A DNA stretch of 64,000 bases from Cognatazoarcus sp050305135 (GTDB lineage: Bacteria > Pseudomonadota > Gammaproteobacteria > Burkholderiales > Rhodocyclaceae), in the NCBI GenBank assembly GCA_050305135.1, contig JBNLET010000002.1, forward strand, positions 1 through 64,000. Reading direction: 5' to 3'. The stretch's first letter is position 1. Each line of letters begins with the position of its first letter. The position numbers and the translations under genes are program-made. Of this stretch, positions 1-7,688 are shown in pieces. The notes beneath the pieces were generated by a model. That model was not told the DNA's origin. It was given only the letters and a program-made list of their open reading frames with translations, and made no database searches.

Positions 1-645
1 GAAGCGGCGGCGGTGGCGGCGGTCTACGCCTTCCTGATCGCCAACTACGTGTATCGCGACATGGGCCCCTTCGCGGATCCCGACAATCGCAGCAACGTGG
101 CCTGGAAGGCGATCTCGGTGTTCTGGCACCGCGACACCAAGCACACCCTGTTCGAGGCCGGCAAGCTGACCATCATGCTGATGCTGGTGATCGCCAACGC
201 GATCATCCTCAAGCACGTGCTGACCGAGGAGCGGATCCCGCAGGCGATCACCGAGGCCATGCTCTCCGCCGGCTTCGGCCCGATCACCTTCCTGATCGTG
301 GTGAACCTGCTGCTGCTGATCGGCGGTCAGTTCATGGAGCCCTCGGGCCTGCTGATCATCGTCGCGCCGCTGGTGTTCCCGATCGCGATCCAGCTCGGCA
401 TCGACCCCATCCACCTCGGCATCATCATGGTGGTGAACATGGAGATCGGAATGATCACGCCACCGGTGGGCTTGAACCTGTTCGTCACCGCCGGGGTCGC
501 GCAGATGTCGGTAATAAACGTGGTCAAGGCGGCCATGCCGTGGGTCGCGATCATGTTCCTGTTCCTGATCATCGTCACCTACGTGCCGATCGTCTCGACC
601 TGGCTGCCGACCCTGATGATGGGCCCCGAGATCATCACCAACTGA
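1..645 (+). CDS. dctM: TRAP transporter large permease (DctM family), 3' part only
   Basis: The frame is open from the first base and ends at a TGA at 643-645, so only the last 214 residues are present. The fragment has long hydrophobic stretches and the family-typical end of the protein, including EAAAVAAVYAF at its left edge and VNMEIGMITPPVGLNLFV near residue 150. DctM is the roughly 12-helix inner-membrane subunit that moves organic acids using the sodium or proton gradient, working with a DctQ subunit and a periplasmic binding protein. Those partners would lie to the left, outside the window. It is convergent with dinB, 36 bases away. The substrate cannot be told from this part. Confidence 0.9.
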   Translation, partial: EAAAVAAVYAFLIANYVYRDMGPFADPDNRSNVAWKAISVFWHRDTKHTLFEAGKLTIMLMLVIANAIILKHVLTEERIPQAITEAMLSAGFGPITFLIVVNLLLLIGGQFMEPSGLLIIVAPLVFPIAIQLGIDPIHLGIIMVVNMEIGMITPPVGLNLFVTAGVAQMSVINVVKAAMPWVAIMFLFLIIVTYVPIVSTWLPTLMMGPEIITN

Positions 646-681
646 TTTTCAGATCGTCCCTTTGCCGGGCAATTGGCGTCG

Positions 682-1764
682 TCACTCGAACAACGCCAGT
701 TGCCCGGCCTTTTCGTCCTCCGGCCCGAAACGCAGGCCAACGCCGAGCAGGCGCACCGGCCGCGCGCGGCGCCGCCAGCCTTCCTCCAGCAGCCGCCCCC
801 AGACGGCCACGTCGGGCGCCCTGCCGCCGCACTCGGCGGTGGTATGGCGAAAATCGTCGAAGCGGATCTTGACGAACAGCTTTTCGATCGGCGGCAGGGT
901 CCCGGCTCGCTCGAGTCGTTGTTGCAGTTCCGCGATCAACGGGCCGAGCGCCTCGCGGCAATCGGCCAGCGCGGCGAGATCCTGCACATAAGTCGTCTCG
1001 ACCGAGAGCGATTTGCGCACCGAGCGCGGCGCGACCGGGCGCGCATCCTCGCCGCGGCACAGCCGGTGCAGTTTGGCACCGAAGCTGCCGAAGCGCCTCG
1101 TCAGCTCGGCCAGCGACCAGGATCGCAGGTCGCCGCAGGTCTCTACGCCGAGCCGGTTCAGCTTGTCGGCGGTGACCCGGCCGACGCCGAAGATGCGCTT
1201 GACCGGCAATGCCGAGACGAAGGCGTCCACCTCTTCCGGGCGCACGACGAACTGGCCGTCGGGCTTGTTCCAGTCGCTCGCCACCTTGGCCAGGAACTTG
1301 TTCGGGGCGATGCCGGCCGACGCTGTGATGCCGACCTCGCTGCGGATGCGGGCACGGATCTCCTCGGCCATCAGCGTCGCACTGCCCCGGCATCGCTCGA
1401 CGCCGCTGACGTCGAGATAGGCCTCGTCAAGCGACAGGGGCTCCACCAGTTCGGTGTATTCGCGGTAGATCGCCAGGATGCGGCGCGACGCGGCCCGGTA
1501 GGCGTCGAAGCGGGGCCGCAACAGAATCAGCTCGGGGCACAGCCGCAGCGCGCGCCCACTCGACATCGCGGAGCGCACGCCGAACGCACGCGCTTCGTAG
1601 TTGCAGGTGGCGACCACCCCGCGCGTCTCGGGCCGGCCGCCGACGGCGACCGGGCGGCCCGCCAGCGACGGATCGTCCCGCACTTCGATGGCCGCGTAGA
1701 AGCAGTCGCAATCGCAGTGAATGATCTTCCGGCTCACGGCTCGGGCCGCCGCGCCACGCGTCAT
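682..1764 (-). CDS. dinB: DNA polymerase IV (Y family, translesion)
   Basis: A 360-residue Y-family polymerase that copies past DNA lesions with low fidelity and is usually SOS-inducible. The first catalytic carboxylates lie in KIIHCDCDCFYAAIE near the N terminus, the second pair in SLDEAYLDV about 90 residues later, and a helix-hairpin-helix region (IFGVGRVTADKLNRLG) follows. The C terminus QLALF resembles the beta-clamp binding peptide of this family. Length fits the usual 350-360. The ATG at 1764 was preferred; a GTG at 1773 and a GTG at 1737 are in frame, and none has a clear ribosome binding site. It lies 34 bases after aroG on the same strand. No LexA box was recognised. Confidence 0.95.
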   Translation of the reverse strand: MTRGAAARAVSRKIIHCDCDCFYAAIEVRDDPSLAGRPVAVGGRPETRGVVATCNYEARAFGVRSAMSSGRALRLCPELILLRPRFDAYRAASRRILAIYREYTELVEPLSLDEAYLDVSGVERCRGSATLMAEEIRARIRSEVGITASAGIAPNKFLAKVASDWNKPDGQFVVRPEEVDAFVSALPVKRIFGVGRVTADKLNRLGVETCGDLRSWSLAELTRRFGSFGAKLHRLCRGEDARPVAPRSVRKSLSVETTYVQDLAALADCREALGPLIAELQQRLERAGTLPPIEKLFVKIRFDDFRHTTAECGGRAPDVAVWGRLLEEGWRRRARPVRLLGVGLRFGPEDEKAGQLALFE

Positions 1765-1798
1765 CGTCCGCACGACGGCGGACGGACTCAGCCGATCA

Positions 1799-2884
1799 TC
1801 ACTCGACCTGGGCGGCGCGCGCGACGCGCCGCTTGCGCACCGCCTCGGCGAGCGTATCGAGCACGCCGACGCTGTCCTCCCAGCCGATGCAGGCGTCGGT
1901 GATGCTCTTGCCGTACTCCAGATCCTGACCGGGCACCAGATCCTGGCGCCCCTCCTGCAGATGGGATTCGATCATCACACCGATCACCCGGTCCTCGCCT
2001 TTCGCGAGCTGGCCGGCCACGTCGTCCGCCACCTCGATCTGCAGCCGGTGCTGCTTGCGCGAATTGGCGTGCGAGAAGTCGATCATCACCTTGCCCGGCA
2101 CGCCGGAATTGGCCAATTCCTTGCATGCCACATCGACGCTGGCGGCATCGTAGTTGGTGCTCTTGCCGCCGCGCAGGATGACGTGGCAGTCCTCATTGCC
2201 GCGGGTCGACACGATGGCCGAATGGCCGGCCTTGGTGACCGACAGGAAGTGGTGCGGCGACTGGGCGGCCTTGATCGCATCGACCGCGATCCTGACGTTG
2301 CCGTCGGTGCCGTTCTTGAATCCCACCGGGCAGGACAGGCCGGAGGCCAGTTCCCGATGCACCTGGCTCTCGGTCGTGCGGGCACCGATCGCGCCCCAGC
2401 TGATCAGGTCGGCGATGTATTGCGGCGTGATCATGTCGAGGAACTCGGTGCCGGCCGGCAGGCCGAGTTCGTTGATTTCCCACAACAGCCGGCGCGCCAG
2501 CCGCACCCCCTCGTTGATCTGGAAGCTGTTGTCGAGGCGCGGATCGTTGATCAGCCCCTTCCAGCCGACCGTGGTGCGCGGCTTCTCGAAATAGACCCGC
2601 ATCACGACCTGCAGGTCATCCTTCAAGCGGTCGGCCTCGGTCTTGAGCCTGCGTGCGTACTCCAGCGCGGCCTCCGGGTCATGGATCGAGCACGGCCCGA
2701 TCACGACCAGCAGGCGGTCGTCGGCGCCGTACAGGATGCGGTGGATCGCGGCGCGCGCCTCAAAGGCGGTGGTCGCCGCCTCCGGCGTGGCCGGGAACTC
2801 GCGCAGCACGTGGGCCGGCGGGATGAGTTCCTTGATTTCCTGGATACGGACGTCGTCGATGTGGATCTTTACCGATGCGCTCAT
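1799..2884 (-). CDS. aroG: 3-deoxy-7-phosphoheptulonate synthase (DAHP synthase, class I)
   Basis: First enzyme of the shikimate pathway: condenses phosphoenolpyruvate and erythrose 4-phosphate into DAHP, the entry to aromatic amino acids. The 361-residue protein matches the AroF/G/H type throughout: VVIGPCSIHDPEAALEYA near residue 65, RVYFEKPRTTVGWKGLINDP near 100, and GTEFLDMITPQYIADLISWGAIGARTTESQ in the middle. The frame stays open upstream to 3187, but the resemblance starts at the ATG at 2884, which fits the family length of about 350. Its N-terminal extension is the part that carries feedback inhibition in this family; which amino acid inhibits cannot be read here. Confidence 0.96.
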   Translation of the reverse strand: MSASVKIHIDDVRIQEIKELIPPAHVLREFPATPEAATTAFEARAAIHRILYGADDRLLVVIGPCSIHDPEAALEYARRLKTEADRLKDDLQVVMRVYFEKPRTTVGWKGLINDPRLDNSFQINEGVRLARRLLWEINELGLPAGTEFLDMITPQYIADLISWGAIGARTTESQVHRELASGLSCPVGFKNGTDGNVRIAVDAIKAAQSPHHFLSVTKAGHSAIVSTRGNEDCHVILRGGKSTNYDAASVDVACKELANSGVPGKVMIDFSHANSRKQHRLQIEVADDVAGQLAKGEDRVIGVMIESHLQEGRQDLVPGQDLEYGKSITDACIGWEDSVGVLDTLAEAVRKRRVARAAQVE

Positions 2885-2899
2885 GATTGCCTGCTTCTT

Positions 2900-2927
2900 G
2901 AATCCCGATCTCAATCGGGGGATTCTA
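2900..2927 (-). promoter_or_regulatory. aroG leader: possible -10 box and stem-loop
   Basis: Reading toward aroG, TAGAAT (2927-2922) resembles a -10 box but has no good -35. It is followed at once by a stem-loop: GAATCCC and GAT pair with ATC and GGGATTC around a CTCA loop, with a two-base bulge (2900-2925). The stem ends 15 bases before the start codon. It could be part of the leader RNA; a function is not shown. Confidence 0.3.
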
Positions 2928-3069
2928 TCCGATGCTGGCCGTGGGGCGCGCCGGACGGCCGCGCCAAGGCAGCCGCCGGCGATGGAATAAGCGCCGCATC
3001 CGGGCTGTTCCTTGGATGAACGGGCGCTCGACGGGCGGCCGACAATGAACGCCGCAACCGCTACAGCAG

Positions 3070-3570
3070 ATGCTCGAACAAGACCAGTTGCTCGATGAGA
3101 TACCGCGGCTGCGGCGCTACGCCAGGGCGCTGTGCCACGACCCGGTGCGGGCCGACGATCTGGTGCAGGACACTCTCGAGCGCGCACTGCTGAAACGCCG
3201 CCTGTGGCAGGGCGGCAGTCTGCGGGCCTGGTTGTTCACGCTGATGCATCACATTTTCGTCAATCAGTGGAAGCAGGCTCAGCGGATCGAGTATCGCGCC
3301 GACGAGGCGCTGCCCGAGACGGCCGTGCGCGGCGGACAGCAGGACGGCCTCGACCTGCGGGACCTGGAACGTTCGCTGTCGCAATTGACGACGGAGCATC
3401 GCGAGTTGTTGCTGCTGGTCGGCCTCGAGGAGTTGAGCTACGAGGAATGCGCGAAGGTGGTCGGGATTCCGATCGGGACCGTGATGTCGAGGCTGGCGCG
3501 GGCGCGCGATCGACTGCGCAAGCTGCTGGCGGCACAGCAGCAGAATGGACGGTTGAAACTGGTCAAATGA
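3070..3570 (+). CDS. ECF-type RNA polymerase sigma factor
   Basis: A 166-residue two-domain sigma factor of the extracytoplasmic function type. Region 2 is at residues 10-75 (YARALCHDPVRADDLVQDTLERAL, then SLRAWLFTLMHHIFVNQW). Region 4 is at about 105-155, with the helix-turn-helix LSYEECAKVVGIPIGTVMSRL. It directs RNA polymerase to a small regulon and is normally held inactive by a membrane anti-sigma factor. The stop overlaps the start of the next gene as ATGA, so the two are translationally coupled, and msrPQ follows in the same direction. No convincing ECF promoter motif was found upstream of either this gene or msrP. Confidence 0.9.
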   Translation: MLEQDQLLDEIPRLRRYARALCHDPVRADDLVQDTLERALLKRRLWQGGSLRAWLFTLMHHIFVNQWKQAQRIEYRADEALPETAVRGGQQDGLDLRDLERSLSQLTTEHRELLLLVGLEELSYEECAKVVGIPIGTVMSRLARARDRLRKLLAAQQQNGRLKLVK

Positions 3571-4352
3571 ACAAGGACGTCGTGAGCGAAGAACAGCTGT
3601 GCGCCTACGCCGACGGCCGCCTGGCCGGGGCCGAGGCCGAGCGCCTCGCGGCCAGGCTGGCCGAGGAGCCGGCGCTCGCCACCCGGCTCGCCGACTGGCG
3701 CCGCCAGAAGGAAGGCTTGCGCGCATTGTTCGATCCGGTGCTGGACGAAGCGGTACCGCAGCGACTCCTCGACGCGGCGAGCGGCAAGGTCCGTCCGGTC
3801 CGGCGGCGGGCGCCTCCGCTACGCTGGGCAGCCGCCGTGGCCTGGCTGGCGCTGGGCGGACTGCTCGGCTACGGCTTGCGCGACTACCAGCAGGACGCTG
3901 ACGTGAAGGCGACCGGCATCCTCGCCGCATTGCCACGGCAGGCGGCGATCGCACACGCGGTCTATGTGCCGGAAGTGCGGCATCCGGTCGAGGTGGATGC
4001 GGCCCAGCAGGCACACCTGGTCGGCTGGCTCAGCAAGCGACTCGGTATGCGGGTCGAGGCGCCGCAGCTGGAGGCCGCAGGCTACAAGCTGATGGGCGGG
4101 CGCCTGCTGCCCAGCGACGCCGGGCCGGGCGCCCAGTTCATGTACCAGGACGGCGACGGCCGGCGCCTGACGCTGTACCTCAACCACAGCAGCGATCGCA
4201 AGCAGGACACCGCGTTCCGCTTCGCCGACGAGGGCGGCATCGGTGTCTTCTACTGGGTGGACGGCGGCACGGGCTATGCGCTGTCTGCTGAATTGCCGCG
4301 GCAGCGCCTGCTGCAGATCGCAAACGTCGTCTACAAGCAGTTGAACCCCTGA
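3567..4352 (+). CDS. Membrane anti-sigma factor (transmembrane regulator)
   Basis: A 261-residue protein with the layout of an ECF anti-sigma factor. Residues 1-60 form a charged cytoplasmic domain (EEQLCAYADGRLAGAEAERL) of the kind that binds sigma. One membrane span lies at about 86-104 (LRWAAAVAWLALGGLLGYGL), and a periplasmic domain of about 150 residues follows. It lacks the HxxxCxxC zinc motif; Cys12 is its only cysteine, so simple disulfide sensing within the protein is unlikely. The periplasmic part contains GYKLMGGRLLPSDAGPGAQFMY, a pattern also seen in anti-sigma factors of other proteobacteria. Coupled by ATGA to the sigma gene and 62 bases before msrP. Confidence 0.82.
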   Translation: MNKDVVSEEQLCAYADGRLAGAEAERLAARLAEEPALATRLADWRRQKEGLRALFDPVLDEAVPQRLLDAASGKVRPVRRRAPPLRWAAAVAWLALGGLLGYGLRDYQQDADVKATGILAALPRQAAIAHAVYVPEVRHPVEVDAAQQAHLVGWLSKRLGMRVEAPQLEAAGYKLMGGRLLPSDAGPGAQFMYQDGDGRRLTLYLNHSSDRKQDTAFRFADEGGIGVFYWVDGGTGYALSAELPRQRLLQIANVVYKQLNP

Positions 4353-4414
4353 GTCGCGTAAGGTCTACCCGGTCGTCTCGGTCCATTAACGAAACGTATC
4401 GACCGGAGCCCGCC

Positions 4415-5347
4415 ATGCTGCTCAGGAAACCCCAGGACGTCCGATCCTCCGAGATCACCCCGCCGGAGCTGTTTCGGCGCCGGCGCGAATTCATCCGCGG
4501 CGCCGCGGGCATGATCGCCGGTGGCGCGCTGGCGGGGGTGCTGCCCTCGGTGCGCGCCGCCCAGGTGCTGCCGGCCGGGCCGAGCGCGCTGTCCACCGAC
4601 GAGAAGACGACGGCACGCGACGCGGTGCTGAGCTACAACAACTTCTACGAATTCGGCATCGACAAGTCCGACCCCGCGAAGAACGCCGGCGCGATGAAGA
4701 CCCGCCCGTGGGAGATCCGGGTGGAGGGCCTGGTGGGCAAGCCGCGCAGCTTCGGCATCGAGGAACTGCTCAAGCTGGCGCCGCTGCAGGAACGCATCTA
4801 TCGGCTGCGCTGCGTCGAGGCCTGGTCGATGGTCGTACCGTGGATCGGCTATTCGCTGGCCGAACTGCTGAAGCAGGTCGAACCGCTCGGCAGCGCGCGC
4901 TACGTGGAATTCGTCTCGCACTACGACCCGAAGATCATGCTGACCCGCCCGGTGCTGGACTGGCCCTACCGCGAAGGTCTGCGGCTCGACGAGGCGATGC
5001 ATCCGCTGACGCTGCTGACGCTGGGCGTGTACGGCGAAATGCTGCCGAACCAGAACGGCGCGCCGGTGCGCATCGTCGTGCCATGGAAGTACGGCTTCAA
5101 GAGCGCCAAGTCGATCGTCGCGATCCGCCTGACCGATTCCCAGCCCGCCACCGCATGGAATGCGGTGGCGCCGGAGGAGTACGGTTTCTATTCGAACGTC
5201 AATCCGACGGTGGACCACCCGCGCTGGAGCCAGGCGCGCGAACGGCGCATCGGAGACTTCCTGAAACGGCCGACGCAGATGTTCAACGGCTACGCCGATC
5301 AGGTGGCCGGCCTGTACCAGGGCATGGACCTCACGCGGAACTACTGA
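4415..5347 (+). CDS. msrP: Periplasmic protein-methionine-sulfoxide reductase, molybdopterin subunit
   Basis: MsrP (YedY) repairs oxidised methionines in periplasmic proteins after oxidative or chlorine stress. The 310-residue precursor has a Tat signal (RRRREFIRG at 21-29, then a hydrophobic stretch and an Ala-X-Ala-like cut near 49). The cofactor cysteine is C133 in RLRCVEAWSMVVPWIGY, the hallmark of the YedY branch of the sulfite-oxidase fold. The start has CGGAG 7 bases upstream. Electrons come from MsrQ, encoded 44 bases downstream. The ECF sigma pair sits just upstream. MogA, which helps make the molybdenum cofactor, is encoded about 1.1 kb away on the other strand. Confidence 0.95.
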   Translation: MLLRKPQDVRSSEITPPELFRRRREFIRGAAGMIAGGALAGVLPSVRAAQVLPAGPSALSTDEKTTARDAVLSYNNFYEFGIDKSDPAKNAGAMKTRPWEIRVEGLVGKPRSFGIEELLKLAPLQERIYRLRCVEAWSMVVPWIGYSLAELLKQVEPLGSARYVEFVSHYDPKIMLTRPVLDWPYREGLRLDEAMHPLTLLTLGVYGEMLPNQNGAPVRIVVPWKYGFKSAKSIVAIRLTDSQPATAWNAVAPEEYGFYSNVNPTVDHPRWSQARERRIGDFLKRPTQMFNGYADQVAGLYQGMDLTRNY

Positions 5348-5391
5348 GATGGACCGACCCCCTCGCCCGCGCCATGCGCGGAGGACCTGAG

Positions 5392-6075
5392 ATGCCCGCC
5401 GCGCGCATCCAATGGACACCCTCCCCGGCCCAGTTGGCGGCGCTCAAGGCCGCCCTTTTCGTCGCCGCGCTGATACCGCTCGCGCTGCTGGTCGCCGGCG
5501 GCATCGAGGACTCGCTGGGCGCCAATCCGATCGAAGCCGTCACCCACGCCACCGGCGACTGGACGCTGCGCTTCCTGCTGATCACGCTGGCGGTCACGCC
5601 GCTCAGGCGCCTGACCGGCATGCACTGGCTGCTGCGACTGCGCCGCATGCTGGGACTGTACGCGTACTTCTACGGCTGCCTGCACTTCGCCACCTACGTG
5701 GTGCTGGACCAGTTCTTCTACTGGCCGGGGATCGCCGAAGACATCCTGAAACGGCCCTACATCACGATCGGCTTCTCGGCCCTGCTGCTGATGACGCCGC
5801 TGGCGCTGACCTCCAACGGATACATGATCCGGCGCCTCGGCGGCCGCCGCTGGCAGTCGCTGCACCGCTCGGTATATGGGATCGCGATCCTCGGCGTGGT
5901 CCACTTCTGGTGGCTGGTCAAGGCCGATCTGTCGCAGCCGCTGCTCTACGCGCTGGTGCTCGGCGTGCTGCTGGGGCTCCGGGCCCATTGGCGCAACCAG
6001 GAACGGCAGCGCCAGCTGAGCGCGCCGCCGATCGGTCCCGGCGGTCGCCGGGTCATCCGGGTGGTGTCCAAGTGA
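5392..6075 (+). CDS. msrQ: MsrQ, heme b membrane subunit of the MsrPQ system
   Basis: A 227-residue inner-membrane protein with about six spans (YedZ, ferric-reductase-like fold). It carries electrons from the quinone pool or a cytoplasmic flavin to MsrP. Family signatures are visible: the glycine in NPIEAVTHATGDWTLRFLLITLAVTPLRRL-like order (residues 36-65), RRMLGLYAYFYGCLHFATY with a heme-ligand histidine, and LHRSVYGIAILGVVHFWW with two more histidines. The ATG at 5392 is chosen because GAGG lies 7 bases before it; an in-frame ATG at 5374 would add six residues. Confidence 0.94.
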   Translation: MPAARIQWTPSPAQLAALKAALFVAALIPLALLVAGGIEDSLGANPIEAVTHATGDWTLRFLLITLAVTPLRRLTGMHWLLRLRRMLGLYAYFYGCLHFATYVVLDQFFYWPGIAEDILKRPYITIGFSALLLMTPLALTSNGYMIRRLGGRRWQSLHRSVYGIAILGVVHFWWLVKADLSQPLLYALVLGVLLGLRAHWRNQERQRQLSAPPIGPGGRRVIRVVSK

Positions 6076-6385
6076 GCTGATCCCGCATCCGGTACACCAG
6101 GCCCGGTTCGAGGAATAACTCACCGCCCTGGATCTTGCTTCTCCGCGCCCTCGACTGGACGCGGTCGAAGACGTACTCGTGGCCCTCGAAGCGGACCTCC
6201 TCGAAGATCGGCACGCCCATGTAGGCACCGATCGGATGTCGCGTCGCCTGCAGTGCGGTCGGCCGCATCACGACCGCGCCCCATCGTCGCCAGTACTCCG
6301 GACTGCGCCGGAACGCCAATTCGCGCCGCACGATCCAGATTGGAACGCAGAACATCAGCAGGATCAGGAATCCGAGGCCTTCCAT
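6053..6385 (-). CDS. Small membrane-anchored protein of unknown function
   Basis: A 110-residue reading frame not matched to a family by eye. It starts with a hydrophobic span (MEGLGFLILLMFCVPIWIV, residues 1-19) followed by a positively charged stretch with RRELAFRRSPEYWRRW, so the rest probably faces the cytoplasm. The remainder has a regular mix of polar residues (YMGVPIFEEVRFEGHEYVFDRV). Its end overlaps the end of msrQ by 23 bases, tail to tail. Codon use looks like that of the neighbours. It may be a real small gene, but nothing independent confirms it. Confidence 0.55.
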   Translation of the reverse strand: MEGLGFLILLMFCVPIWIVRRELAFRRSPEYWRRWGAVVMRPTALQATRHPIGAYMGVPIFEEVRFEGHEYVFDRVQSRARRSKIQGGELFLEPGLVYRMRDQLTWTPPG

Positions 6386-6485
6386 CGGCCGCCTCCCTTC
6401 GTCGGGACTCCCCCCCTGAGACGACCCCGGCCCACGGCCGTTGGTTCCTGCCCCACCGCCAGCCGGCGGCGGGGCAGGATCGGCG

Positions 6486-7076
6486 TCAGGCTTTCGGGCG
6501 GATCGCGCTCTTCGGACGGAAGGCCTTGACGACCGACTCGTTGGTCTCGACGTAGGGCCCGCCGATCAGATCGATGCAATACGGCACCGCCGCGAAGATG
6601 CCCGGCACCCGCACCGAGCCGTCTTCGCCGCGCAGGCCCTCGAGGGTTTCGCGGATCGACTTCGGCTGCCCGGGCAGATTCAGGATCAGCGTGCAGCCGC
6701 GGATCGCGCCGATCTGCCGCGACAGGATCGCGGTCGGCACGAAATGGAGCGAGATCTGCCGCATCTGTTCGCCGAAGCCCGGCATCAGGCGGTCGGCGAC
6801 AGCCATCGTGGCCTCGGGCGTGACGTCGCGCGGCGAGGGACCGGTGCCGCCGGTGGTCAGCACCAGATCACAGCCGGCCGTATCGCACAGTTCGATCAAG
6901 GTGCGTTCGATGACCGGCTGCTCGTCCGGTATCAATCGCGCCTCCATCTCCCATGGACTCGCCAGCGCCGCGCCGAACCACTCGCGCAGGGCCGGCACGC
7001 CCTGGTCCTCGTACACGCCGCCGGAAGCCCGATCGCTGATCGAAACCAGGCCGATCTTGAGGGTCTCGTCCTTCAT
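6486..7076 (-). CDS. mogA: Molybdopterin adenylyltransferase
   Basis: MogA activates molybdopterin by adenylation so that molybdate can be inserted by MoeA. The 196-residue protein shows KIGLVSISDRASGGVYEDQG at the N terminus and the MoCF-fold motif LVLTTGGTGPSPRDVTPEAT around residue 75, where the conserved glycines and aspartate bind the substrate. The ATG at 7076 matches the family start; the open frame extends to 7166 without similarity. It lies 16 bases after darP on the same strand, the usual partner in proteobacteria. The product serves molybdoenzymes such as MsrP nearby. Confidence 0.95.
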   Translation of the reverse strand: MKDETLKIGLVSISDRASGGVYEDQGVPALREWFGAALASPWEMEARLIPDEQPVIERTLIELCDTAGCDLVLTTGGTGPSPRDVTPEATMAVADRLMPGFGEQMRQISLHFVPTAILSRQIGAIRGCTLILNLPGQPKSIRETLEGLRGEDGSVRVPGIFAAVPYCIDLIGGPYVETNESVVKAFRPKSAIRPKA

Positions 7077-7092
7077 CTGTTCTTCGCTCCAG

Positions 7093-7626
7093 TCATTTCT
7101 GCCACTCGGGCAAGCCGCCGTCCTCGTCGAGTTCGCGCAATACCCGGTACAGTTCCCGGTAGGCACGCGGCGGCTTGTCGGCTTCCCGCTCCTTCAATGC
7201 GTTGCGGCGCAGCACGCGTAGCTGCTGCAGGTCTGCCGCGGGCCACCGGGCTGCCAGCTCGTGCAGCAGCCCCTCGTCCTCGAGCAGTTGATCGCGCAGC
7301 TTTTCGACCCGGTGCTGGCGTGCGACCGCCTCGCGCGAATGGCCTCCCAGCAGATCCAGCGCCTGCTGGATCGGCTCGGCCTCGACGTCGCGCATCAAGC
7401 GCCCGATGTACTGCAGTTGCCTGCGGCGCGCACCGTGCTGCCGGATCCGCTGCGCCTCCAATACCGCGTCGCGCAAGCCTTCCGGCATCGGCACCCGAGC
7501 CAGGCGGTCCGGCGAGAGCGCCACCAGGGCCTCGCCGAGCGCCTGCAGCGCGTGCATCTCCCGCTTCCTCTGGGACTTGCTCGGCGGCAGCCCGTCCTGC
7601 TCGAATTCCTGCTCCGACTCCCGCAT
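7093..7626 (-). CDS. darP: Dual-action ribosomal maturation protein DarP (YjgA family)
   Basis: A 177-residue, highly charged, largely helical protein of the DUF615 family, which takes part in late assembly of the 50S subunit. Family features are PPSKSQRKREMHALQALGEALV near residue 15, RRRQLQYIGRLMRD near 70, and the C-terminal YRELYRVLREL. Divergent from pmbA with only 62 bases between the starts, a very common arrangement, so the promoters of both must lie in that gap. Confidence 0.93.
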   Translation of the reverse strand: MRESEQEFEQDGLPPSKSQRKREMHALQALGEALVALSPDRLARVPMPEGLRDAVLEAQRIRQHGARRRQLQYIGRLMRDVEAEPIQQALDLLGGHSREAVARQHRVEKLRDQLLEDEGLLHELAARWPAADLQQLRVLRRNALKEREADKPPRAYRELYRVLRELDEDGGLPEWQK

Positions 7627-7688
7627 TGGGCGGCGCTCCCGATGAAAGGGTTAAGATTATAGACCCGCCATCGAGATGCTCCCGAGCC

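Noticed and set aside
2885..3187. Upstream extension of aroG by 101 codons
   Set aside because: The extra part is Arg/Ala/Pro-rich with no resemblance to DAHP synthases, and the ATG at 2884 gives the family length.
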